64,000 bases of DNA from Albugo candida (taxonomy: Eukaryota; Oomycota; Peronosporomycetes; Albuginales), in NCBI GenBank assembly GCA_040437565.1, contig JBDOQK010000031.1, positions 62,001 to 126,000 of the forward strand, read 5' to 3'. Made by a program: the position numbers and the translations under genes. Positions 35,073-45,829 of this stretch are shown here, piece by piece (positions within the stretch are counted from its first letter, which is position 1; every line of letters begins with the position of its first letter). Under the pieces are notes generated by a model. That model searched no databases. It was given only the letters and a program-made list of their open reading frames with translations, and was not told the DNA's origin.

Positions 35073-35225
35073 ATGTTTTATATATTTGTATATACCTCCC
35101 CCCCCATCATAATCAAATATGAGTCAGTACCTTGTGATATTTTGGTCTGTCTATGTGTTGAGTTCGGCGTTTCAGTTTTGGTAAAGGGAGATGCGTTGAC
35201 AAGATTCCATCGACATATAATTTAA

Positions 35226-36030
35226 GGGAGCCGCTATGGCCACAGACATTAATACTACGGCCACAGAAAAAACTACTACGGCCACAGACAATTGATCTAA
35301 CCAGTCACAGCTCACAAAGTTATACTTTGTCAAGGATTTCATCACACTGTTTATCTGGTTCTTTAATTACCTTCCTTATCCTACCATGAGCCCCTGACCG
35401 TGTGAATATCACTTAAGTCTGACTTCAAACCTAGGGAGGCAGATATCTTCCAAGCTTATTGCTTGGGTGGGCTCAAACCGCTGCCCACACTGCCGGGGAT
35501 CGAAGCAACGACCTCCGGCAGGGGGTCCATGCGCTCAAGTGCTTAACCGACTGAGCTGGGTACGGACCCTAAAGTGATCGACAGGTATCGATGTAGGGAC
35601 CTTTCGCATAGCGTTCGTGCACTATACTGACTGAGCTAGTGTGTTAAACTTCTCAATTTGCCGGCTACTAAGTAACCGCCCAATTTAGTACAAACAACTC
35701 GAAAAATCAACTTTTTTCAACTCCTTCCTCTCGAAAACAATGGTTCAAGTCGACATATCGACACAACCAAGGGTGCTAGCGTCCACTTGTAGTGACGTGG
35801 CAACCCTCATGAGTCACCCANNNNNNNNNNNNNNNNNNNNNNNNNNNNNNNNNNNNNNNNNNNNNNNNNNNNNNNNNNNNNNNNNNNNNNNNNNNNNNNN
35901 NNNNNNNNNNNNNNNNNNNNTTAGCAACATTAAAATTTTGTGAGCTGTGGTTGGTTAGATCAATTGTCTGTGGCCGCAGTACTTTTGTCGGTGGCCCGTA
36001 GCGTTAATGTCTGTGGCCATAGCGGCTCCC
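35226..36030. mobile_element. Non-autonomous TIR element (MULE-like) with perfect 9-bp target duplication
   Basis: TIRs of about 95 bp begin GGGAGCCGCTATGGCCACAG and contain repeated GGCCACAGAC blocks; ATAATTTAA flanks both ends (35217-35225 and 36031-36039). No transposase is inside. Its interior holds the composite repeat with two tRNA-like heads (35330-35820) and a 100-N gap (35821-35920). Confidence 0.88.
35330..35820 (-). repeat. Composite SINE-like repeat with two tRNA-like heads
   Basis: On the minus strand: the module also seen at 28375-28555; a tRNA-like segment (35640-35580, box A-like TAGCTCAGTCAGTATAGTGC); a second tRNA-like head (35575-35490, as at 29.9 kb); then the conserved body ending CTTGACAAAGTA near 35330. 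It lies wholly within the 35226-36030 transposon. Confidence 0.7.
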
Positions 36031-36809
36031 ATAATTTAAATGTGTAAATGCTATGACTGCTGAATCTATCGTTGATTTACTGATTGGTTGTTTAAGATTG
36101 TGTAATGAATGGGAAAGGTTATCACAAAACTAAGAGCGACGAATAAAATTCTCCATAGCCTGCCTGTACATTCCTAATTGCCACCTGCTTATACCTATCT
36201 CCTCATTTTGATTTTAAGGCTCCCAGCTGGGCCAAAATTTCCGCGCGGAATTCTTGGGCAAGCGGGACATCGTCGGCGGAATCGTTTATCAATTTTAATA
36301 GCCTGGAAAAGAACCCGGTAAGAAGAAATCATACACGAATAATCGAGGCTTACCTCATCGTCGTTGGTAATTGTTATTGTGATGGGATGAGTCTGGACAA
36401 ACGGCAGATATCAGTTAGAAAGTATCAAACGGGTCTTGAGACAAACCTGCATGCATGAATGGTGTTTAACTTACAAAATCGCGCACTATTTCAAACAGCA
36501 CGGTCGTTCAATTTCGTCATGGCGACGGAAGTCGCCCGTGGTTGAACTATTTCAATGTCGTGTGGACCACAAATCGACCCTATTCCAACAGGAAGACGTT
36601 AAGGTGGAGAAGAGGCCGTGGTCATGTAGCACATATGTGTTGAATAGAGTAAGGGGTGTCCCGTATAAGATCTGCCGTGCAATAATATGTAATCCTTTTA
36701 TTATCCTAAAAAAGCGGCGGGGGATGTTTATCAGTATATATAAAACATATGTGGGGGGGTCCGGTTAGCAAAGAGGGGGTGTCCAGATAGAAGCTCCCTA
36801 TTTTATTTA

Positions 36810-37756
36810 GGGAATTGCTATTTCCACACAACTTTTTGCTACATCCACCAACCGCATGACTTTTTGACCAATCAGATTACGGCGTTATTTCCGCCCAAGT
36901 TCTCTACTAGGGAATTGCTATTTCTACCCACCACGTGACTTTCTGACCAATCAAATTTCAGCTTTATTTCCAATCAACTTTTTACTATATGGCTACAGTT
37001 TCACAGTCTTGCATGCCGATCGAAGGTATCAGAACTCAAAGTTGCACACCTTTCTAGAATCCCAATTCTAGATCAGCTAACTTTATCATGCTTTTCGTTG
37101 TACCGCGTCGTTCGCAAACAGTAAAGTACGCATCTACGGATCGCCATCATATGTCGCCTATATACTACATCCTGCGAGAAAGTCTTTGGAAGTTGAAAGT
37201 ACGTTCAGCCTGGTCTGATAATTGGACTGATAACGACAGCGGTCTTTTGCCGTATTTTTTTGTAACACGAGAAAAAATTAGAATAACTTGTAAATACATT
37301 TGTAACTTGTTTATGCCGGTTTTCAAGCGCACAGACGCCCTGGAGTTGTACTGTTATGGGATGGGCTATCGTTTCCAGATGTTGCACGTAGCTGTTTTCA
37401 GCGGACTGCCATTTTTATACCGCTATACCGCTTGTATGCATCACCCGAATTCCGAAGTGCCCTATGGTGCAATCGAGTTCACGTTTGCGTAAGCTCTAGC
37501 GGAATTCTTTGTACTGAAAAAGGTACTCTTCATTATCTCTTATGGATGCGACACGGATAGCGGATTTTCAATACACCTGGTGTCAGGCCGTTCATTGCAA
37601 ATTATATGCATCCAGGGTGGGTCTACCAATCAAAACTTCTGAGAGAGGTGCCCCTATCATAAATAGGTGGGTGAAAATAGTAAAAAAAATTGATGGAAAT
37701 AACGCCGTAATCTGATTGGGCAAAAAGTCACGCGGTGGGTGGGAATAGCAATTCCC
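36810..37756. mobile_element. hAT-like TIR element with 8-bp target duplication
   Basis: Ends GGGAATTGCTATTTCC and GGAATAGCAATTCCC are inverted; TTTATTTA flanks both sides (36802-36809 and 37757-37764), though this is AT-rich. A further TIR-like copy occurs at 36910. The interior has a 134-residue plus-strand frame (37088-37492) that I cannot identify. TIR relatives occur at 28.6-29.0 kb. Confidence 0.75.
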
Positions 37757-37770
37757 TTTATTTATTCGGG

Positions 37771-39905
37771 AACCTATGAAATTTATACCACTTCTTATAA
37801 AAATATGTTTTATATACAAAAAGTTTGAAAAGTATGGGTTATATACCAGAACGAATATTACACGGGTTAAATTGCAAACAGATGAAAAATACGACAAAAA
37901 CTCTGGAATTTATTTATAATTACAAAAAAAATACCAGAAAGTCTGAAGTTTACACATTCTTGAGTGCCATATCGCTAGAGCATTCACATCTGACGAATAT
38001 GGCGGATATGGCGACTGCCGCCAACGACAGCTACGCTGGCGAGACACAAGGGTCAAGTGACGGCTGCTGGCCAGGGGACTGGGGAGATGGGAGTGCATAT
38101 TTCTACTCACACAACTACATCACTCGCGACGACATATCACGTTCGATAGTTAAACACGACGAGAAAGTTGGACGAGCGTTTCGTGTCATATCGAGCGACC
38201 GCAGACGCTACAAGGTGCTGTGTGTCGATCCAAATTGCAGCTTCGCAGTCGCTGTTGCGTATGATAGGGAATTTAAGCCGCCTCATACGTTCGTGCCGCA
38301 CACATGCGACGCTACGAGGGTTGACTTGGCTTCATGCGAAGCGAGTCGTGGAAAAAAGACTTCAGTCGTCGCTTCGCTTGATTCGGCCCTCCAGTTCGTC
38401 GTTGATAATGGTCGTGACGCCAATCCAGCTGAGATGTAGAAGAAGCAGACGGCTAATAGGCGTCAAATGACGTACCAGAATTCTGTCGACGCCTGCATTC
38501 GACTCAAAGCGCAAGTCTTCGATAAAGACCGCACACAGTATCAGTTCATGCTGTCACACGTACACGAAATGAACAGAAGCGGACACAAGGCAGACATCGC
38601 CTTGCGTGAGGACAAAATGTTTCGGGCTGTCATCGTGTACAAGCCCGAAATTCGTGTGCTTCGCGAATTTGCAGATCGCTGTATCAATCTGGAAGGCAGG
38701 CACATTCATAAAGCACAAATATGGTGGAGTCCTTCTTGTCGCTTGCTGGTAAAACAGCAACAATGAGATCCAAATTGTCGCGGTCGCTTGGGTGTTGAGC
38801 GAGTCAAAAAACAATTGCTCATGGTTCCTGGACTTTCTTCTACGGTGTATAGAAGCGCCAGCGTTCGTTATCTCTGACCGTGACAAGGGTCTCATTGACA
38901 TCCCTCACTTTGTTTGTGTTTGTCACATACTCGAGAATGTCAACGCCAGTGCGACACTGAAGGACCAGGCATGCAATCTGGCAAAGTCCTTTACGGCTGC
39001 GTCGTTCGAACGGAGAGCCAGTGAGTTGAAGAAACAATTCAAAGGCGTTGCAATGGCTACTCGATGCATACAAGCTCAAATGGGCTGTCGCGTATAGTAC
39101 GTACGCGCTTTGGGACCATGGCAAGCAACAACGTGAAGGTTGTTGATAACATCCTGCTTAAGGCTAGAGAGGAACCACTTCTGGACTGCTTCATGGCGGT
39201 GGAAAATTACATGGGGATCAAGCGGGTTAAATTTGTCGCCAAGTCGGATTCGTGGTGGGAGCTCACAGCTTACGAAAGCAAGAATTCGAGCGCAAGCGCT
39301 TTGTATCTGTCGTTGACAAGATCGAAATCATCCCGAGTTGCATGTCATCCTTCGTGGTCAAGGTGAGGAAGGATGGGGAGCTGTCGAGTGTTCTGTCGAT
39401 CTAGATAATCCTGAAATTCCGTGTTCTTGAGGCTACTTTGGTGACATGAAAGGGCCACGCTATCATCTCTATGCGGTCCTTCTATGCGTCAACAAGCTGT
39501 AACTACTCAAGACTTTCTATGATGCGTCGTGGACCAAGGAGTTGTACGAGCGTGCTTATGACCCTATGGTAAAGATGATTCCATGAGTGACGATGGATGG
39601 ACTGACGCGTTTAGAATAGCACCATCCACTCACGATGTCAAAGAAACGTGGCCCTCCGAAGAAGTCGAAGCGAATCGAGACCCAGGGCCACAGAAGCTTT
39701 CAAGAAGAAGCGCAGCAACAAGTTCACTACATGCGGTAACTACGGCCACAACAAGCGCACCTGCTAGGATTATTCTTTTCCTAGTTATAAAACAATATAA
39801 CTTTCATAATTTTACATCAACTTTGAACTTTTTGGTGTATTTTTCAAATTTTTGCATAAATCATATTTTTTGAAGAAAGTAATATAAAATCCCCATATTC
39901 CTATT
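37771..39905 (+). mobile_element. MULE transposon with degraded transposase and CCHC tail
   Basis: Degenerate TIRs of about 60 bp (near 37775-37835 and 39830-39900) bracket a transposase-derived region. In order: an N-terminal zinc-binding WRKY/GCM1-like domain (RYKVLCVDPNCSFAVAVA and HTFVPHTC, 38200-38310); an in-frame TAG at 38437; a DDE-type core with frameshift near 38740 (SWFLDFLLRCIEAP, FVISDRDKG, then CVCHILENVNA, 38820-38945); further MULE sequence (NNVKVVDNILLKAREEPLLD, about 39130); and a zinc knuckle CGNYGHNKRTC near 39735-39770. At least one stop and two frameshifts make it inactive. Confidence 0.85.
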
Positions 39906-39910
39906 GATTC

Positions 39911-40150
39911 AGTTGCAATTTATCAGACCAAACAGAGGCCACGGATTTCAATTAATATATCAATAAAGTGGGTGGGGGTGAATTACGACTTCTTTTTAAA
40001 TTTTTTTGTTATCTTGGTATACTATTTTATAATCCCTAGAAGATACTTCATTATAAAAAACAACTTTCAATTAATTTTGTATTTTCATATTTATATAAAC
40101 CAGGCAGCCCCACCCACCTACAAGGTCCCCCGCACGACTACCTTCGGGTC
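39911..40150. other. AT-rich spacer
   Basis: Nothing recognised. Confidence 0.4.
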
Positions 40151-40159
40151 GTTTATGTT

Positions 40160-40375
40160 GAAAGTATTTATTATGCACTTGTTGCAATAGAGGTAGGTGT
40201 AAATGTGAGTATATTTAGCGGTAACCTTGTTTGTCAACACCACAACATGCATGTGCAACATCATTACAAACTTGACTATGTAATCATTTACACGACGTCC
40301 GTCTGGTCCCTCGTGGTGACCGTCTCTCCTTGTCCCATCTGTCATGTTGTCACCAAACATCCGTTCAGGTGAGGT
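40160..40375 (-). repeat. Right member of the distant inverted repeat pair
   Basis: Reverse complement of 31140-31350 with scattered changes and small indels. It contains an open minus-strand frame (40360-40118, MFGDNMTDGTRRDGHHEGP) of unknown nature that is broken in the left copy. Confidence 0.7.
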
Positions 40376-40379
40376 CAGA

Positions 40380-41390
40380 CTTTACCTCTAATGGATCTTG
40401 TAGTAGAGACTTAAGCCCTTGACGACCTATGAGAAACAGTATCGTCTAACACTTTACTTCCTTCACTTCCTACTACCCGTGTCGAAAACATTTTTACATA
40501 ATATACCACCCTCGAAGCGATATTTTCCCCGTTATCACAGCGGGGTCTTGACTCATCGATAGTCGTGCAAGTCAAAATGTCATCACAACTGCACGCTAAG
40601 ACAGTTGCTTGTTGCGTTTAAAAGCATTATACTGTATTGGTTTTCTGAGGATGCTTCGCTAAATTGGCGGATTGCGTGGTAGCCGGAAAATTGAAAAGTA
40701 AAACTGCAGGATATGTATTCAATGGACTATCGAATTTCCCAAACGTTATTCCTTCCATGAGTATGCAATACAGAACTTGTACATTTCATGAAAGCTTATG
40801 GTCGACGACATGCTAAATACATCCAAGCAGAGGCTTGTACAATCGCTGTACTATCCAATGCTACTGTCTCACCATGTACAATTTGGATCGACTAGGCTTA
40901 TAAACTCCTTCAATGTTGCTGTTTTCTAAGTTGGCAAGTAGCGACAAGTTGTTAGAACGCTAGCTGCTTCCTATACCACGTACCAGGCGACGTATTGACC
41001 TGCCCCTGAGGCATATTCTGAAGGCAATGAAAAAAAGAAAGAAGCGGCAGGAATATCTCAGTCTTCCGTGAAACTCCTTTCACACTAAACAACTTACTTT
41101 CTTACCTCTGGAGATTTACCCTTCTGTATGTCTACTTCCACGGTGAGAAGCAAGGAGATATTTAGTCATTGTCGAAGCTGTCACACAACGCTGTCGGCTC
41201 ACACGGGCATGATATATTACCTGAACAGTGTTACACCTTTTTCCTCAGATTTACCTACACGCTTTTAAGCCGCATCCAGATAAAAGTTTTCTGCTTTTGG
41301 GGCCCCTTTCCATCGTCTGTTGCTTTCGAAATTATTTTTTTTTGCGCACAAACAACGGCACGCACTACGGCCGGAGGTCGAAGCACGTTC
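40380..41390. other. Gene-free stretch
   Basis: No protein or RNA gene recognised. A short match near 40660-40700 to the dispersed 28.5/35.7 kb module is visible. Confidence 0.4.
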
Positions 41391-41399
41391 AGACTTTCT

Positions 41400-42340
41400 G
41401 ACTAAAATCACAGCACATGTCAACATAATACGTGTCAAAATGGTGCAAAGCGAAATCATATTTAATGTGCGCTGTTTGAGAACTGGCAACCGTTCTTTCC
41501 GTGCTTGCATTCTGGTGATTTTTGTCCAACTTATTCCAGGACAATCCGGTGACCAATACGAAATTAGTCAGACTTTGGAAGAAAATATCGCATTGAGCAT
41601 AAACCATGTAGCAATAAATCGATAGGATTTCACAGTCCGCTAAGCCTATTTGTTTTTGAGGACTTGATGTGACAATGCAAAATCCTTGAAGCATCGTTGC
41701 TACTTTCTCACACTTCAGTTTAATGAAACATGGCTATCATGACATTTCTCAGCGACGTATGAATGCTTCGAGGAGAAGCTGCGTATAGAAAAGCTGAGAT
41801 ACCCAGCAACTTTTTCTCAATTCGTGAAGGATGCTTAAAAAACAAGTCCAAGATGCATCCGTATCAAAACCTAACGTGGGCCCTTTTTCACAGCTCTTCG
41901 AGAGCCGTCACATTTCTACACATGGATCGGAATGGAAATAAATTAAGAAATTTGAAGCAAGTAAACTGCGTGAAAGCTTGCTCGTGCACTGGATTGATCC
42001 ATCTTGTCTTTATAAAAACCTAGAACACGAGAACAACGAGATCTGGCTGAGATAGTATTTGAATTGCCGAATAGATCCTAAATTGATCAAAAATGACGCT
42101 TCCTTCCAGCTTTCAATTCCTTCAAACATTTTATCGAATACATTAGAGTGCGTATATTAGCGAGACAACCGTCTGTTGTTTTTGATTGGAAATTCGTCTC
42201 GATAAACTGGTGCGTAATGGGATCGACAGTTGATGTTAGAACCCTTTCCTCCTTTCAACATCACATAATCGAACCTGTATCGTTCAACGGGACTCGATGC
42301 GACTTGATGAAGGATATGAGATCAGAATAGCTGGAACTCA
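41400..42340 (-). pseudogene. Decayed ARPC2 copy
   Basis: Collinear with the ARPC2 gene region (15.84-18.06 kb). It begins with the shared 3' flank (AAATCACAGCACAT), continues through the region of the last exons (TAGCAATAAATCGA), and ends at the first-exon region (near 42240-42330). No exon keeps an open frame through the conserved motifs, so it is a pseudogene made by DNA-level duplication with introns retained, not by retrocopying. Confidence 0.85.
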
Positions 42341-42419
42341 GTCTTCGCAGCTTGGTAGTAGGGTTTGTCGGCAGTGAAGCAGGTACCACCTTCCTACTTT
42401 AGATGTTTCAATATGTTCA

Positions 42420-42547
42420 AATGCTACGATCAGGAATTTATGATTCTCATTGCGATGGTACAAAAGCATTCGAGTCCCTCAAAACAATCCCTCAAGCTTG
42501 ACGGGCTGGAACTAAGTGAGAATAAATGGATCGAAGAAGCAGCGAAT
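42420..42547. repeat. Duplicate of the 45538-45660 module
   Basis: Matches 45538-45660 closely, coding SLKLDGLELSENKWIEEAAN on the plus strand in both. It stops at a 100-N gap without duplicated flank. Confidence 0.8.
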
Positions 42548-42647
42548 NNNNNNNNNNNNNNNNNNNNNNNNNNNNNNNNNNNNNNNNNNNNNNNNNNNNN
42601 NNNNNNNNNNNNNNNNNNNNNNNNNNNNNNNNNNNNNNNNNNNNNNN

Positions 42648-42760
42648 TGCCTTTTTCCCGCAAGCTATTACCGTACAGCCTGATGCGTGTGGTGCGAGTA
42701 CAGCACTAATAGAAAAACACTTCAGCAATATTCGTTGCTTTCCAATTCGCATGCTGTTGT
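42648..42760 (-). pseudogene. C69 peptidase N-terminal remnant
   Basis: Minus-strand frame from 42752 gives a signal-peptide-like start and HASGCTVIACGKKA, the C69 nucleophile region, then runs into a 100-N gap. It is close in sequence to the 48-kb gene start and may be a truncated paralogue. Confidence 0.7.
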
Positions 42761-42829
42761 TCTCTAGTACTTGGAATATTGCAAAATGGGATAAAGAGTT
42801 CTTTCGCCCGATACGTTCGTTTCGGACTT

Positions 42830-43240
42830 TTTCTATCCTGATTTCACTTCCTGCACTTTCTCGAAGGAGAAAATGCGTAGATACTGACTTTCAGAGAGCA
42901 TTCCATGTGCGATGCTGAACTCGATTCCAAGGCATAACAAGAAGTATTTGGCCATATTAATCTATCAAGATCTTGTTTCATGTACTTTCCTATAGCAACA
43001 GATGTGTAGCCAGTAGCCTATATAGAATGTGCATAATTCAATTTCAGGCCATAAAAAATGGATGTGTTTGGCAGCTTTCTCCATCAAAATTCCACTACCT
43101 GCAATTTCTCCGAGCATCTTTTGGTAGCTAGTGGCTTTTGTGGAATGAAGCTGTTCAATGTCCATAGACAAACCAGCACCATGAAAGGCTATGTTCACAT
43201 TCTCCATCAAGATGTTCTGTCTAGTTTTTCAAGGATTTTA
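42830..43240. repeat. Degenerate tandem repeat, about 120-bp period
   Basis: Four related units carry variants of ATCAAGAT.TTACTTCCTGC followed by TGTAGCCAGTAGCCT. The same unit occurs at 48.17-48.48 kb, showing shared origin of the two loci. Confidence 0.65.
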
Positions 43241-43320
43241 TGACCCTTTATCTCGTCCTTCGACGACATTCCGTATCCTATGATTAGTCCTTGACCGTGT
43301 GAATATCACTGAAGTCTTGC
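43236..43320 (-). repeat. Degraded SINE-like body
   Basis: Resembles the reverse complement of the 29.67-29.76 kb body (GACCGTGTGAATATCACT is shared), without a tRNA-like head. Confidence 0.6.
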
Positions 43321-43424
43321 TACAACATGTGTTTTCTCTAGGAGCAGTTTTGTAGTCATTAGCTTTTAAAGAGCGTACAAACTTATGTGTCTCACGCATG
43401 GAAGGATTCCCATCCCATAACTTA

Positions 43425-43890
43425 CTTGCCAAGTGTCTCGCACTGCTTCGTTTAATTTCGCAGGACGGTCGCATCACCTTTTTTACATCTTTTTTTTACC
43501 ATATTTCCGTGCTCTTAGCAAGTTAGTTGACCTTGGCTCGTCGTGATAGCGAAAATACAAAAGACGTCGTAAGGTGGAACGAGGTATAGGATGTGAGCAT
43601 GACGGACCACCTATTTCTCGTCGTTGGCGTTTTCGAAGATTAGTTAATAAAAGTACCTATCTTAGCTGGTCTAAACCTTTCTTTATGCTAAATGGAGTTT
43701 TTATTTATTACTTTGGTGCTCATCTTCGCTACTTTCGAGTTTGTAATAAGCGCGCTGACAAGCATTCAAAGCTAAACCGTCCCTTCTACCGGTGTATCGC
43801 TGCAAATGTATCGTAAACATCGTCCAAGACACTTGTAAGACCAAATAGCCACTGCCACGATTGATAGCTTTAACGACATTCTATATCGGG
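43425..43890 (-). pseudogene. Decayed PUF6-like copy
   Basis: Segments match the intact gene at 48463-48760 (GACGTCGTAA, ATAGGATG.GAG, CTCGTC.TTGGC) and at 49170-49220 (TGTAAGACCAAATAGCCACT), with internal deletions and no open frame. It is the partner of the C69 remnant in the decayed segmental duplication. Confidence 0.75.
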
Positions 43891-43899
43891 TTATCGCTA

Positions 43900-45530
43900 C
43901 CTTTCTATTATCTACAACGTAAGAGTATATTGAAGGATGCAAATCCACCAAGTAAACTTTGATGCGAGGTTTTCGTCCTCTTATCTGATGCATGCCCAAA
44001 AACGCAAAGGAGCCATCACGGTCGTGAATTTTATGTGAAACTGACATAACTAATTATCCAAGCTGCTGCGGAATGTAGGTGAAGCTCTAATCAATATACG
44101 ATGCTGGTCTCGAGGTGGAAGGTCGATAGAAAAACGACAAAATGCCATGTCGAGGTTTATTTAGCCATTGATATGAGAGTCACTCAGGATACATGGATTC
44201 CGCGCGTCTGATACGCATTGAAGTGCGGTTATTGCATGACAGTACTCTATATGCTGGTACTGAGACTTGTAAACAGCTCGGCATTCTCGTTCCAGGTCTC
44301 TCCATGCAACTAATATTTCAACAGCGTATATAGAAGCTCACTCAATATTCGAGTCATGTGTGCTTACCTACTCGATCCGTCGTGTGAAGTTCCTTTTAAA
44401 TTACGGATTGAGCATTTCTGGAGAGTGAGGTTCATCTCCAAATAGGTTCGAGGGGAGGTCATAGCGAAATATTGATAGGAGCAGACACTTTTGTTGCGAT
44501 TAATAAGGCATATTTCTATTAGTTTTCGATTTCAGCTCCTTTAAATAGTATCTGTCTTACCCCACCACGCTACGAGACATGCGCAGTTGTAACATAAAAA
44601 AATAAGTACAAATAGTCAAATAAACCGGGGTTCCNNNNNNNNNNNNNNNNNNNNNNNNNNNNNNNNNNNNNNNNNNNNNNNNNNNNNNNNNNNNNNNNNN
44701 NNNNNNNNNNNNNNNNNNNNNNNNNNNNNNNNNNAAAGCCATCCAACTAGGACTAGGATTGAGTTGCACTTGCAGTTCTACTTGCCATTGCCATTCCCGC
44801 AGCAATGATGGTCGGGAGTTCGAAACCAGCGAATTTTTTATCCTTTTTAGTTAATCGATACCTACGCCGGCTGATGGAGCTCGTGTTGATTATCAAAACC
44901 ACATAAGGTACCAAAAGTGCGCACCAAACGTGGTGCAGATTACAAAAAGCGCTTGCATTGTGAGCTAGATCGCTAATTACGATTCAATTTGGTCCATATT
45001 GTGGTTCATCGCATGCTCTGAAAGCCCGTTAGGTGGCAAAACCCATTGATAGTCTTCCACTCTGTCGGCACAATAGCACATGCAATATTCATTCAACGCG
45101 GTCAGGAGAATCGTAGCCCTAATGTGATCTGGTTTCGCATTCACACAGAACATGTCAGTATGAATGTATTTTACCAGCCAGAATCTAAATCGAATTGACA
45201 GCATCAAAAGAGCAGGACAGTCCTGAGGACACCATTTCGAAGATATCGTGATGTAGCAATAAACGTTCGAAGTGTTCTGTATTTGCAAGTCTGAGCGCTT
45301 CAGAGATGGCCAATTTGTCGACGAAGAACAATTTCAGGTTGCTTGATTGGGTTCCCGAACAATTTGGGAGAGTTGGGAGGGTCGAATAGATGGGAAAAGC
45401 ACTTTTTCTCCATGTTAGCACTTCCAGAAACGGTCTTGCGCTTGTAGTTATGATCTACTAACTAGGTGACTTCATCTAGGTGACTTCATCCTGCTCATTG
45501 CGAAGCAACTCTTCTTCGCCCTTTAGTATG
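43900..45530. other. Stretch without identified genes
   Basis: Minus-strand frames at 45421-45185 (LAISEALRLANTEHFERLLL) and 45288-44977 look coding-like but lack a recognisable family; they may be a decayed gene. A 100-N gap without duplicated flank lies at 44635-44734. Confidence 0.35.
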
Positions 45531-45564
45531 TGTAGGATCTATAATCAGGAATTTATAATTTTCA

Positions 45565-45750
45565 TTGCCATGGTACAAAAAGACAAGCGTCTACAAACAA
45601 TCCCTCAAGCTTGACGGGCTGGAACTAAGTGAGAATAAATGGATCGAAGAAGCAGCGAATGGCAAGCACACGAAAGATTATACAATTAATAAACTTTTGA
45701 AAGAGAAATACCCAGCAGTATATAAGCAAGCGTCCTGGTATTACTTGTAA
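45565..45750 (+). CDS. Small hypothetical frame, possibly an exon
   Basis: A 61-residue frame whose core (LKLDGLELSENKWIEEAANG, then KLLKEKYPAVYKQASWYYL) has the composition of a real globular exon and is duplicated at 42.4 kb. No family recognised, and no partner exon found. Confidence 0.35.
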   Translation: MPWYKKTSVYKQSLKLDGLELSENKWIEEAANGKHTKDYTINKLLKEKYPAVYKQASWYYL

Positions 45751-45829
45751 AGCTCCCACTTCGCCATTTTACAGCTGCAGTTCCAGTCGTTTCAAAAATG
45801 AGCTTCTCACATGAGTGTCATCAAGAGTG

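Larger units (their letters stand above)
33977..36798. mobile_element. Outer TIR DNA transposon hosting two insertions
   Basis: Ends GGGAGCTTCTATCCGGACAC and its near reverse complement at 36745-36798 form TIRs of about 70-90 bp; TATTTTAT flanks both ends (33969-33976, 36799-36806), an 8-bp duplication. Subtracting the inner elements at 34040-35072 and 35226-36030 leaves about 1 kb. That core has a coding-like minus-strand piece near 36310-36230 (LLKLINDSADDVPLAQEF) but no transposase I recognise. The superfamily is unresolved: hAT by duplication length, or a MULE relative. Confidence 0.75.
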
